Positions 1 through 4,936 of a stretch of 5,603 nucleotides of DNA are shown in pieces. The notes beneath the pieces were generated by a model, which saw only the letters and a list, made by a program, of their open reading frames with translations, did no database searches and was not told the origin of the DNA. How positions within the stretch are numbered: the first letter of the stretch is position 1; each line of letters begins with the position of its first letter. This DNA is from an uncultured Treponema sp. Lineage in GTDB: Bacteria; Spirochaetota; Spirochaetia; Treponematales; Treponemataceae. The position numbers and the translations under genes are program-made. Location of the stretch: positions 1 through 5,603 of the forward strand of contig CAMWPF010000115.1 in assembly GCA_947176045.1 (NCBI GenBank). The letters run 5' to 3'.

Positions 1-318
1 CGTCCGGAATCCCAGCGAATATCCTTCGTCCGCACAGGAAAGAATTTCATCTTCAGAAAGCCGGTAGCGCGCGCAGGACATGTTGCTGCGCCTGATGCCG
101 CAGTAAAGGCAGTCGTTCCTGCAATACGAGCTGATTTCGATGAGTCCGCGCGCAAAGATCTCGTTTCCGTAGACCTTTCTGCGCGCTTCGTCGGCCATCT
201 GCGCAAGCAGCCGTGCGGATTCGGGCGAGCAGCCTTCAACAAGGAGGCGGTAGCCTTCAAGCGGAAGCGAATGCCGGGAGGCAAGGGACTCGACCAGCGA
301 GCGGATTTCTTCAGTCAT
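1..318 (-). CDS. hydE: [FeFe] hydrogenase H-cluster radical SAM maturase HydE (N-terminal part, continues past left edge)
   Basis: Translating the minus strand from the ATG at 318-316 gives 106 uninterrupted codons that leave the window. The N-terminus (MTEEIRSLVESLASRHS) leads into a radical-SAM cluster motif, CRNDCLYCGIR, with Cys66, Cys70 and Cys73 in the CX3CX2C spacing that would bind the [4Fe-4S] cluster cleaving S-adenosylmethionine. The residues after it (RRSN, then RYRLSEDEI and GYSLGFRT) also read like HydE. As I recall, Thermotoga HydE has its cluster cysteines at almost the same distance from the N-terminus, which supports this start. HydE acts in the cytoplasm on the HydG product during assembly of the diiron subcluster. 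PylB and BioB are related, but the divergently placed hydG makes HydE far more likely. An in-frame ATG lies upstream at 378-376 but would add unconserved residues. No good Shine-Dalgarno precedes the chosen ATG. Confidence 0.93.
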   Translation of the reverse strand, partial: MTEEIRSLVESLASRHSLPLEGYRLLVEGCSPESARLLAQMADEARRKVYGNEIFARGLIEISSYCRNDCLYCGIRRSNMSCARYRLSEDEILSCADEGYSLGFRT

Positions 319-325
319 CAGGAAC

Positions 326-354
326 AGTATACTCCGGCGGCCGTCCTCCGGCAA
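326..354 (-). promoter_or_regulatory. Candidate sigma-70-type promoter of hydE
   Basis: On the minus strand a TTGCCG -35 element (354-349) is followed by a 17-base spacer and a TATACT -10 element (331-326). The match to consensus is 4/6 and 5/6 with ideal spacing. The -10 ends only 7 bases before the hydE ATG, so transcription would be expected to begin at about 318-320, on or next to the start codon. This is read from sequence only. Confidence 0.5.
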
Positions 355-388
355 GGCAGAAGGCAGCCCGCGATTCATGCTCCGTCAA

Positions 389-418
389 TTGCACATCCTC
401 CGCACAATGTGGTAGAAT
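389..418 (+). promoter_or_regulatory. Candidate promoter of hydG (extended -10)
   Basis: TTGCAC (389-394), an 18-base spacer and TAGAAT (413-418) resemble -35 and -10 elements. The -10 matches consensus at 5/6 and is preceded by TG one base upstream (410-411), the extended -10 form that compensates for a weak -35. Initiation would fall near 425, giving a leader of about 20 bases that contains the hydG ribosome binding site. It faces away from the hydE promoter, and the two cores do not overlap. Confidence 0.5.
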
Positions 419-434
419 TCCATCCAGAACACAT

Positions 435-444
435 GGGGAGGAGG
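435..444 (+). promoter_or_regulatory. Strong ribosome binding site that sets the hydG start
   Basis: The purine run GGGGAGGAGG sits just before the ATG at 447. It decides the start: the open frame extends upstream to 213, but the added 78 codons overlap the hydE 5' end and promoters, and their translation looks nothing like a HydG N-terminus. Confidence 0.8.
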
Positions 445-446
445 CT

Positions 447-1898
447 ATGACAGCACCATACAATCCGCGCTCGATGAAGGCGGAAGAATTCATAAGCGAC
501 AGCGAAATCAAAGAGACCCTGGCGTATGCGGAGGAGAACAGGCGCAACAGCGGGCTGATTGATTCGATTCTGGAAAAGGCGCGTCCGCGCAAGAAGGCGG
601 CGGGATGCACCTGCGCGGGGCTTTCCCACCGGGAGGCGTCCGTCCTGCTCGCCTGCGACATTCCCGAAAAAAACGCGGAGCTGCTCCGGATTGCCGAGGA
701 AATCAAGCTCGCGTTCTACGGAAACCGCATCGTCATCTTCGCCCCGCTCTACCTTTCAAACTACTGCGTCAACGGCTGCCTCTACTGCCCCTACCACCAC
801 GGAAATACGCACATCGCGCGCAGGAAGCTTTCGCAGGAGGAAGTGCGGGCTGAAGTCATCGCGCTTCAGGACATGGGGCACAAGCGGCTCGCCATTGAGG
901 CTGGAGAAGATCCCGCCAACAATCCGATTGAATACATCCTCGGCTGCATCAATACGATTTACAGCGTGAAGCACAAGAACGGCGCAATCCGGCGCGTGAA
1001 CGTGAACATCGCCGCCACCACTGTGGAAAACTACGCGCGCCTCCACGACGCCGGAATCGGAACGTACATCCTCTTTCAAGAGACGTACCACAAGGAAGGC
1101 TATGAGGCACTCCACCCCACGGGACCAAAGCACGACTATGCCTACCACACCGAGGCGATGGACCGCGCCATGCAGGGCGGAATCGACGATGTGGGGCTCG
1201 GCGTCCTCTTCGGGCTTGACAAGTACAAGTATGAATTCGCAGGGCTGCTCATGCACGCCGAGCATCTGGAAGCCGTCCACGGCGTCGGCCCGCACACCAT
1301 CAGCGTGCCGCGCGTCAAAAAGGCTGACGGAATCGACCCGGAGCAGTTCAGCAACGGAATCGACGACAAGACGTTCGCCAAAATCACCGCCTGCATCCGG
1401 CTCGCCGTGCCGTACACGGGCATGATTATTTCCACGCGCGAAACAGAAGCCGTGCGCACAACGCTCCTGCGCCTCGGAATCTCGCAGGTGAGCGGCGGCT
1501 CGCGCACATCAGTCGGCGGCTACACACAGGCCGAGCGTCCGCACGATACAGAACAGTTCGACGTCTCAGACCAGCGCAGCCTTGACGAAGTTGTCGCCTG
1601 GCTCATGGAAAACGGGCACATTCCGTCGTTCTGCACCGCCTGCTACCGCGAAGGGCGCACCGGCGACCGCTTCATGAGCCTGTGCAAGAGCGGCCAGATC
1701 CTCAACTGCTGCCACCCCAACGCGCTCCTGACGCTCGCCGAATACCTCGAGGACTACGCCGCGCCCGAAACAAAGAAAGCCGGGCTTGCGATGATTCAGG
1801 CCGAGCTTGCGCGCATTCCCAACGAAGCCGCCCGCCGGACCGCCGCAAAGCACATCGCAGAAATCCAAAGCTCCGGGAAGCGCGACTTCCGGTTCTGA
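447..1898 (+). CDS. hydG: [FeFe] hydrogenase H-cluster radical SAM maturase HydG (tyrosine lyase)
   Basis: The 483-residue product matches the usual HydG length (about 470). HydG is a cytoplasmic radical-SAM enzyme that cleaves L-tyrosine to p-cresol and dehydroglycine, then converts the latter to CO and cyanide bound to iron for the hydrogenase H-cluster. The N-terminal part (EFISDSEIKETLAYAEE) leads to the radical-SAM motif CVNGCLYCPYHH, with Cys107, Cys111 and Cys114 as CX3CX2C. EAGEDPANNP (151-160) is typical of HydG. The C-terminal CX2CX22C motif (Cys396, Cys399, Cys422) would hold the auxiliary five-iron cluster; it separates HydG from ThiH, the nearest relative. All six cluster ligands are present, so the enzyme should be active. 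The gene is divergent from hydE and followed 18 bases later by a GNAT gene. HydF and the hydrogenase are not in the window. Confidence 0.96.
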   Translation: MTAPYNPRSMKAEEFISDSEIKETLAYAEENRRNSGLIDSILEKARPRKKAAGCTCAGLSHREASVLLACDIPEKNAELLRIAEEIKLAFYGNRIVIFAPLYLSNYCVNGCLYCPYHHGNTHIARRKLSQEEVRAEVIALQDMGHKRLAIEAGEDPANNPIEYILGCINTIYSVKHKNGAIRRVNVNIAATTVENYARLHDAGIGTYILFQETYHKEGYEALHPTGPKHDYAYHTEAMDRAMQGGIDDVGLGVLFGLDKYKYEFAGLLMHAEHLEAVHGVGPHTISVPRVKKADGIDPEQFSNGIDDKTFAKITACIRLAVPYTGMIISTRETEAVRTTLLRLGISQVSGGSRTSVGGYTQAERPHDTEQFDVSDQRSLDEVVAWLMENGHIPSFCTACYREGRTGDRFMSLCKSGQILNCCHPNALLTLAEYLEDYAAPETKKAGLAMIQAELARIPNEAARRTAAKHIAEIQSSGKRDFRF

Positions 1899-1916
1899 AG
1901 CGGGAGGAACGTATCA

Positions 1917-2483
1917 ATGAGCGGCGCGGACATCGTGCTTAGGACGAAGCGGCTGCACCTGCGCGAACTGACGCAGGACGACTTCCGGCCGTTGTGCGCC
2001 ATCTTGCAGGACGGGCAGGCGATGTACGCCTATGAAGGCGCGTTCTCTGACGAAGAGGCGCACGAGTGGCTCGACCGGCAGATTGCAAGGTACAGGAAGT
2101 GGGGCTTCGGAGCGTGGGCGGCGGTGCGCCCGGAAACCGGCGAGCTGATCGGACAGTGCGGAATCACCTGGCAGCCGTGGAAGGAGGCGGAAGTCCTTGA
2201 AATCGGCTATTTGTTCCGCCGCGACGTCTGGCACAACGGATACGCTACAGAAGCCGCCCGCGCCTGCAAGCAGTACGCCTTTGAAACGCTCGGCGCGCGC
2301 GAAATATGTTCAATCATCAGGGACACGAACACCGCCTCGCAGAACGTCGCGCTCAGAAACGGCATGACGCCCCGCGACAGCTGGGTCAAGCGCTACCGCG
2401 GCGTGGACATGCCGCACATCCGCTACGCCGTCGCGCGGCAAGGCGCATCACAGGAAGCTTCTGCCGGAGCGCCTAACTGCTGA
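1917..2483 (+). CDS. GNAT family N-acetyltransferase, RimJ/RimL-like
   Basis: This 188-residue protein has the layout of the RimJ/RimL (Acetyltransf_3) branch of GNAT enzymes, which move an acetyl group from acetyl-CoA to an amine on a protein N-terminus or small molecule. It opens with LRTKRLHLRELTQDDF, the usual first strand. The central strand GELIGQCGI (75-83) precedes EIGYLF and the acetyl-CoA loop RRDVWHNGYATEA (101-113). The late motif NTASQNVALRNGM (138-150) is also typical of the branch. The last 14 or so residues (QGASQEASAGAPNC) look like an unstructured tail. A GGGAGGA ribosome binding site at 1902-1908 supports the ATG. It lies 18 bases behind hydG and is probably co-transcribed, yet no known step of H-cluster assembly needs an acetyltransferase. 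The substrate cannot be read from sequence. Confidence 0.9.
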   Translation: MSGADIVLRTKRLHLRELTQDDFRPLCAILQDGQAMYAYEGAFSDEEAHEWLDRQIARYRKWGFGAWAAVRPETGELIGQCGITWQPWKEAEVLEIGYLFRRDVWHNGYATEAARACKQYAFETLGAREICSIIRDTNTASQNVALRNGMTPRDSWVKRYRGVDMPHIRYAVARQGASQEASAGAPNC

Positions 2484-2515
2484 GGAAAGGAGGAACCGCA
2501 TTTTTTCACAAAATC

Positions 2516-2545
2516 TTCCCGCCTTCCTGTCACACAGGCGGAATT
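2516..2545 (+). other. Weak hairpin in the gap between the acetyltransferase and the sigma factor gene
   Basis: CCGCCT (2519-2524) can pair with AGGCGG (2536-2541) around an 11-base loop. Alternatively CCTGT (2526-2530) pairs with ACAGG (2534-2538), and the two folds exclude each other. A T-rich stretch begins about 14 bases later (2557-2560), too far for a textbook terminator. It may end the hydG transcript weakly. The rest of 2484-2591 is AT-rich, which suits a promoter for the sigma factor gene: TATAGC at 2560-2565 is a possible -10, but I find no acceptable -35. Confidence 0.25.
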
Positions 2546-2591
2546 CCATCGTCTCATTTTATAGCACCATTGATATTTTTATGGAGGAACT

Positions 2592-3434
2592 ATGAATCAG
2601 GATGACGAAAAGGAGACGGCGCGGATGCTCAGAAAGGCGGCGCAAGGCGACCGTGAGGCGCTTGGAGCGGCGGTTTCGCTTGTGCAGGACATGGTCTTCA
2701 ACCTGTCGCTCCGGATGCTCGGCACGTTCGCGGACGCAGAGGACGCGTCGCAGGAAATCCTTATGAAGATTGTCCGGGGGCTTCCGTCGTTCAAGGGGGA
2801 GAGCGCGTTTTCGACATGGGCGTTCAGCATCGCGGCGAACCACCTCAAAAGCTTCCGCAGGCACCAGTTCGCGAAGATGCCGCTTACCTTTGAAATCTAC
2901 GGCGGCGACATCAAGAATGCAGACGTCTCGGACATTCCCGACCTGACGCAGGACGTCGGGCGCGACATCCTCGCCGAAGAGCTGAAGTATTCCTGTACGA
3001 ACGTCATGCTCCAGTGCCTCGACGCGGAAAGCCGCTGCATCTTCATCCTCGGCACGATGTTCCGCCCCGACAGCCGCATTGCCGCCGAAATCCTCGGGAT
3101 CAGCGCGGAAGCATACCGCCAGCGCCTGTCCCGCGCGCGCAGGAAGATGGCGGACTTCCTTGGAGAATACTGCGGCGAGTGCGGAGGCGGCTCCTGCCGG
3201 TGCGGGCCGCGGGTCGGCTACGCAATCCAAAATGGACGGCTCAGCCCGGAACGCCTCGACTTCACGTCCGGCGTGCCGAAGAGAATCCGTGCGGTGAAGG
3301 AGGCGATGGAAGACATCGACGGACTTTCGGCGCAGTTTTCGGTATACAAGACATACGAGTCGCCCGAACGCCTGAAGCGGCGCGTAAAGGACTTTCTGGA
3401 CGGCGACCTTGCCGCAGCCGTCATGAACGCGTAG
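2592..3434 (+). CDS. Sigma-70 family (ECF-like) RNA polymerase sigma factor with Cys-rich C-terminal extension
   Basis: The 280-residue protein would direct RNA polymerase to a specific promoter set. Region 2 spans about residues 22-92: EDASQEILMKIVRGLPSF (50-67) is the helix that contacts core polymerase, and FSTWAFSIAANHLKSFRR (73-90) melts and reads the -10. After a linker, region 4 (about 135-190) has the helix-turn-helix SRIAAEILGISAEAYRQRLSR (161-181) for the -35. Then comes CX2CX4CXC (Cys194, Cys197, Cys202, Cys204) leading into GYAIQNGRLSPERLDF, an extension I associate with a group of sigma-70 family proteins in anaerobes, and about 55 further residues of charged helix. Regions 1.2 and 3 are absent, as in ECF factors. 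GGAGG at 2583-2587 supports the start. No anti-sigma gene adjoins it: upstream is an acetyltransferase and downstream a convergent gene. The tail may replace an anti-sigma as a sensor, perhaps of metal or redox state, but that is inference. Confidence 0.9.
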   Translation: MNQDDEKETARMLRKAAQGDREALGAAVSLVQDMVFNLSLRMLGTFADAEDASQEILMKIVRGLPSFKGESAFSTWAFSIAANHLKSFRRHQFAKMPLTFEIYGGDIKNADVSDIPDLTQDVGRDILAEELKYSCTNVMLQCLDAESRCIFILGTMFRPDSRIAAEILGISAEAYRQRLSRARRKMADFLGEYCGECGGGSCRCGPRVGYAIQNGRLSPERLDFTSGVPKRIRAVKEAMEDIDGLSAQFSVYKTYESPERLKRRVKDFLDGDLAAAVMNA

Positions 3435-3493
3435 AAGGTTCCGCTGGAATCCGCCGGAAGAAGGAAATCGGCCGTTCCACAAAATGACGCGCT

Positions 3494-4177
3494 TCACCGC
3501 CGGGCGGCGAGCGCGTAGCTTTTGTCGACAAGCGGAAAGATGTCCTCCGCGCTGACGGAGCCGTCAAGCAGGACGGTGAGCCAGTGCTTCTTGTTCATGT
3601 GGTAGCCGGGAAAGTGCGTCGTGCCGTTGATGAGCGCGGGAAGCGATTCGGATTCCGCGCGCACGTCGATGACTTCTGTTTTTTCGTCTGAATCAATGCC
3701 GAGCTTGCGCCGGGAGACGGTGAGCAGCGCGCCGAACCACTTGTTGTTGTCCGCCCGCCGCCAGACTGCGTTTCCGGGGAACTTCCGCTCCCACAAATAT
3801 TCAAGCCCGCGTCCGTACTGTCCGCGCACGTAGCTGATGACGCGCCGGGAGACAGGGCTTTTGAAGACGTCCCGCTCAAAGCATTCCGCCGCGATGCGCC
3901 TGAGGACGCGCTCATAGTCCGCGCGGACTGCGCCCACAAAGGAGCCTTGCGCCCCGGGAACGAGGTGCAGAACGTACGGCTCGCCGGTAAGCGCGTCAAC
4001 CGCCTCCGTCCTCACCGTTCCGTCCGCCAGAACCAGAACCCGCAGCTCAAGCTGTCCGCCGGCAATCCGCTCCGTGTACGAGCGCGCCCCGCCTTCCGCC
4101 GAAAACCCGAACCGCTCAAGCCGCGCAAAGTCCGGCTTCCTGTCCGAAAACGCCGCCTCAAGAATGGAATCCGCCAT
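3494..4177 (-). CDS. MmcQ/YjbR family protein with an additional N-terminal domain
   Basis: The 227-residue product ends in a YjbR-type domain (about 112-223) recognised by FRRADN-type residues (VWRRADNNKWFGALL, 138-152), PGYHMNKKHWLTVLLDG (190-206) and the closing LVDKSYALA. YjbR domains have a fold like the DNA-binding part of some regulators and are often annotated as DNA-binding, but their function is not established. Stand-alone members are about 120 residues. Here about 110 residues precede the domain, with VPGAQGSFVGAVRADYERVLRRIAAECFE (73-101) the most conserved-looking part; I recall similar long members in other anaerobes, so this is an established subtype rather than a fusion accident. 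I chose the ATG at 4177-4175. A GTG two codons upstream (4183-4181) is possible, but neither start has a clear ribosome binding site. The gene converges with the sigma factor gene, 59 bases away. Confidence 0.86.
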   Translation of the reverse strand: MADSILEAAFSDRKPDFARLERFGFSAEGGARSYTERIAGGQLELRVLVLADGTVRTEAVDALTGEPYVLHLVPGAQGSFVGAVRADYERVLRRIAAECFERDVFKSPVSRRVISYVRGQYGRGLEYLWERKFPGNAVWRRADNNKWFGALLTVSRRKLGIDSDEKTEVIDVRAESESLPALINGTTHFPGYHMNKKHWLTVLLDGSVSAEDIFPLVDKSYALAARR

Positions 4178-4183
4178 GCGCAC

Positions 4184-4213
4184 AGTGTATCACGTTCCGC
4201 CATGGTTTGTCTG
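4184..4213 (-). promoter_or_regulatory. Candidate extended -10 promoter of the yjbR-like gene
   Basis: On the minus strand TG-A-TACACT (4192-4184) forms an extended -10 (hexamer 4/6), and CAGACA (4213-4208) lies 18 bases upstream as a modest -35. The -10 hexamer ends 6 bases before the ATG at 4177, so initiation would fall at or beside the start codon. The GTG alternative at 4183 would lie upstream of the start of transcription, which is one reason to prefer the ATG. Confidence 0.4.
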
Positions 4214-4239
4214 CGATGGCGGAAAATTCTTATTCCGCC
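4195..4239 (-). repeat. Three-armed inverted repeat around the yjbR-like promoter
   Basis: TTCCGCCAT (4195-4203) and ATGGCGGAA (4216-4224) are perfect 9-base inverted arms with a 12-base loop that contains the proposed -35. A third arm, TTCCGCC (4233-4239), pairs with the first seven bases complementary to it in the middle arm (4218-4224) across an 8-base loop. The middle arm can therefore pair with only one partner at a time. As DNA this could be an operator over the -35; as RNA read from the lipoprotein gene it could be a switchable hairpin. The repeats are directly visible, the role is inferred. Confidence 0.5.
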
Positions 4240-4242
4240 CGT

Positions 4243-4350
4243 TTATTTCAGCGCGTCCTTCACTGCGGCGGAAACGCCTTTCAGAAGCCTTACGCGGTAA
4301 GGAATCCACGCGGAGCGGCAAAACCGGCTTCCCCTGCACCAGAAGCTGCG
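4243..4350 (-). pseudogene. Possible C-terminal gene remnant behind the lipoprotein gene
   Basis: Past the lipoprotein stop codon (TAA, 4353-4351) the same frame stays open for 35 codons to another TAA (4245-4243). Its last 22 residues, AWIPYRVRLLKGVSAAVKDALK, read like a genuine protein C-terminus: an amphipathic basic helix with the codon use of the neighbours. The first codons (RSFWCRGSRFCRS) look non-coding, while a different frame over about 4349-4317 gives QLLVQGKPVLPLRV, so the remnant may carry a frameshift. The lipoprotein itself already ends where its family normally ends. I do not recognise the parent family. There is no start codon or ribosome binding site, and at this length chance is a real alternative. 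Confidence 0.22.
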
Positions 4351-4776
4351 TTACTTCAGGCTGAGCGTTATCTGCTGCGCGCCGCCGCCGAGGAGCGTCT
4401 TGAGCTGCGCCGCCGTCTTTCCCCGGATTTTGGCGAGCGGCGTGTAGCTCCAGCTGTTTCCGCCGTAGAAGATGACGATGGAGCTGCCTTGGTACAGCAT
4501 GATGTCGCCGAGCTGCGCGCGAATCTGGCGGTCATCTGCGGGAAGCGGAAATCCGGGCGCACCGACTTTCTCAAATCCGCCGTAATCCTCCGCACGGTAC
4601 GTTACATCGCCCTGCAAAAGCCGCCCGGCAAGCGCGGCAGCCGCCTCCGTCTTGGCAAGCTCCGCCTCAAGCCTGCTTCCGTTGACATACAGATACATCG
4701 TCTTTCCTTCTTCCGGCTGCTGCGCCGCGCACGAAACGACAGTCGCAAGCAGCACGACAATCTTGAATGCATTCAT
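4351..4776 (-). CDS. Cyclophilin-like-fold lipoprotein (predicted exported)
   Basis: The 141-residue product has a short export signal, MNAFKIVVLLATVVSC, with a charged start, a hydrophobic core and a relaxed lipobox (VVSC) that would place the lipid on Cys16. The mature part is a single small domain: MYLYVNGSRLEAELAKTEAA (27-46), VTYRAEDYGGFEKVG (58-72), LPADDRQIRAQLGDIMLYQG (78-97) and IVIFYGGNSWSYTPLAKI (100-117). This is the pattern of the bacterial cyclophilin-like-fold family, which has the cyclophilin barrel but is not known to have prolyl isomerase activity; its function is unsettled. Many members are cytoplasmic and lack a signal, so this one appears to act at the cell surface or in the periplasm. 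The GGGGGG run at 4787-4782 serves as ribosome binding site for the ATG at 4776. The alpha/beta hydrolase gene lies 160 bases upstream on the same strand. Confidence 0.88.
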   Translation of the reverse strand: MNAFKIVVLLATVVSCAAQQPEEGKTMYLYVNGSRLEAELAKTEAAAALAGRLLQGDVTYRAEDYGGFEKVGAPGFPLPADDRQIRAQLGDIMLYQGSSIVIFYGGNSWSYTPLAKIRGKTAAQLKTLLGGGAQQITLSLK

Positions 4777-4802
4777 ACAAGCCCCCCTGTTTCACGCGTT
4801 GT

Positions 4803-4831
4803 TCTCCGCGCAAGGGATTGGAGTGCGGAGA
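4803..4831 (-). repeat. Inverted repeat in the leader of the lipoprotein gene
   Basis: TCTCCGC (4803-4809) and GCGGAGA (4825-4831) are perfect 7-base arms around a 15-base loop, ending about 27 bases before the lipoprotein start. No T-run follows on the minus strand. It may be an operator or an mRNA stem; I find no clear promoter for the lipoprotein gene in this gap. Confidence 0.35.
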
Positions 4832-4860
4832 CAAAGCGTATTTTCATGCAGCTTCCGCCG

Positions 4861-4885
4861 CGAGTTTTTCTGAAAGAAAAACTCG
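4861..4885. repeat. Perfect 10-bp palindrome, first half of a two-hairpin cassette
   Basis: CGAGTTTTTC (4861-4870) and GAAAAACTCG (4876-4885) are exact inverted arms with a 5-base loop. The AT-rich core stands out from the GC-rich surroundings. Only four bases separate it from a second perfect hairpin at 4890-4904. The arrangement resembles a REP-like intergenic element or a transcription end between the hydrolase and lipoprotein genes. Confidence 0.6.
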
Positions 4886-4889
4886 GTAA

Positions 4890-4904
4890 GCAACCGCAGG
4901 TTGC
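4890..4904 (-). terminator. GC-rich hairpin downstream of the hydrolase gene, possible terminator
   Basis: GCAACC (4890-4895) and GGTTGC (4899-4904) form a perfect 6-bp stem with a 3-base loop, 32 bases beyond the hydrolase stop codon. On the minus strand the stem is followed after TTACCGAG by a run of five T, which itself lies in the next hairpin (4885-4861). The T-run is displaced by 8 bases, so this is not a classic intrinsic terminator. Confidence 0.35.
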
Positions 4905-4936
4905 GACACAAAGCCATGCGCCCGAATATGAAGACC

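Noticed and set aside
389..407. A Rex-like dyad (TTG...CAA) over the hydG -35, attractive because Rex controls hydrogenase genes
   Set aside because: Only about 4 of 7 half-site positions are symmetric and the total length differs by one base from the usual Rex operator; too weak to claim.
213..446. A longer hydG starting at 213
   Set aside because: The extra 78 codons lie over the hydE 5' end and both promoters, give no HydG-like sequence, and the strong ribosome binding site points to 447.
2492..2553. An autoregulatory ECF promoter (GGAAC ... CGTC) ahead of the sigma factor gene
   Set aside because: The two elements are over 50 bases apart, against the 16-17 expected, so they cannot form one promoter.
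3437..3452. Hairpin GGTTCC/GGAATCC between the convergent sigma factor and yjbR-like genes as a shared terminator
   Set aside because: The stem has a bulge and no T-run follows on either strand, so it does not meet the pattern of an intrinsic terminator.
2559..3497. A 312-codon open frame on the minus strand over the sigma factor gene
   Set aside because: It is a mirror of GC-rich codon use in the sigma factor gene; its translation is Arg/Ala/Val-rich without domain features, whereas the plus-strand product has clear sigma regions 2 and 4.
4012..4203. A small minus-strand frame starting at ATG 4203 (MAERDTLCAW)
   Set aside because: It overlaps the yjbR-like gene in another frame, would need a start within an inverted-repeat arm, and soon becomes Arg/Gly-rich as expected of a shadow.
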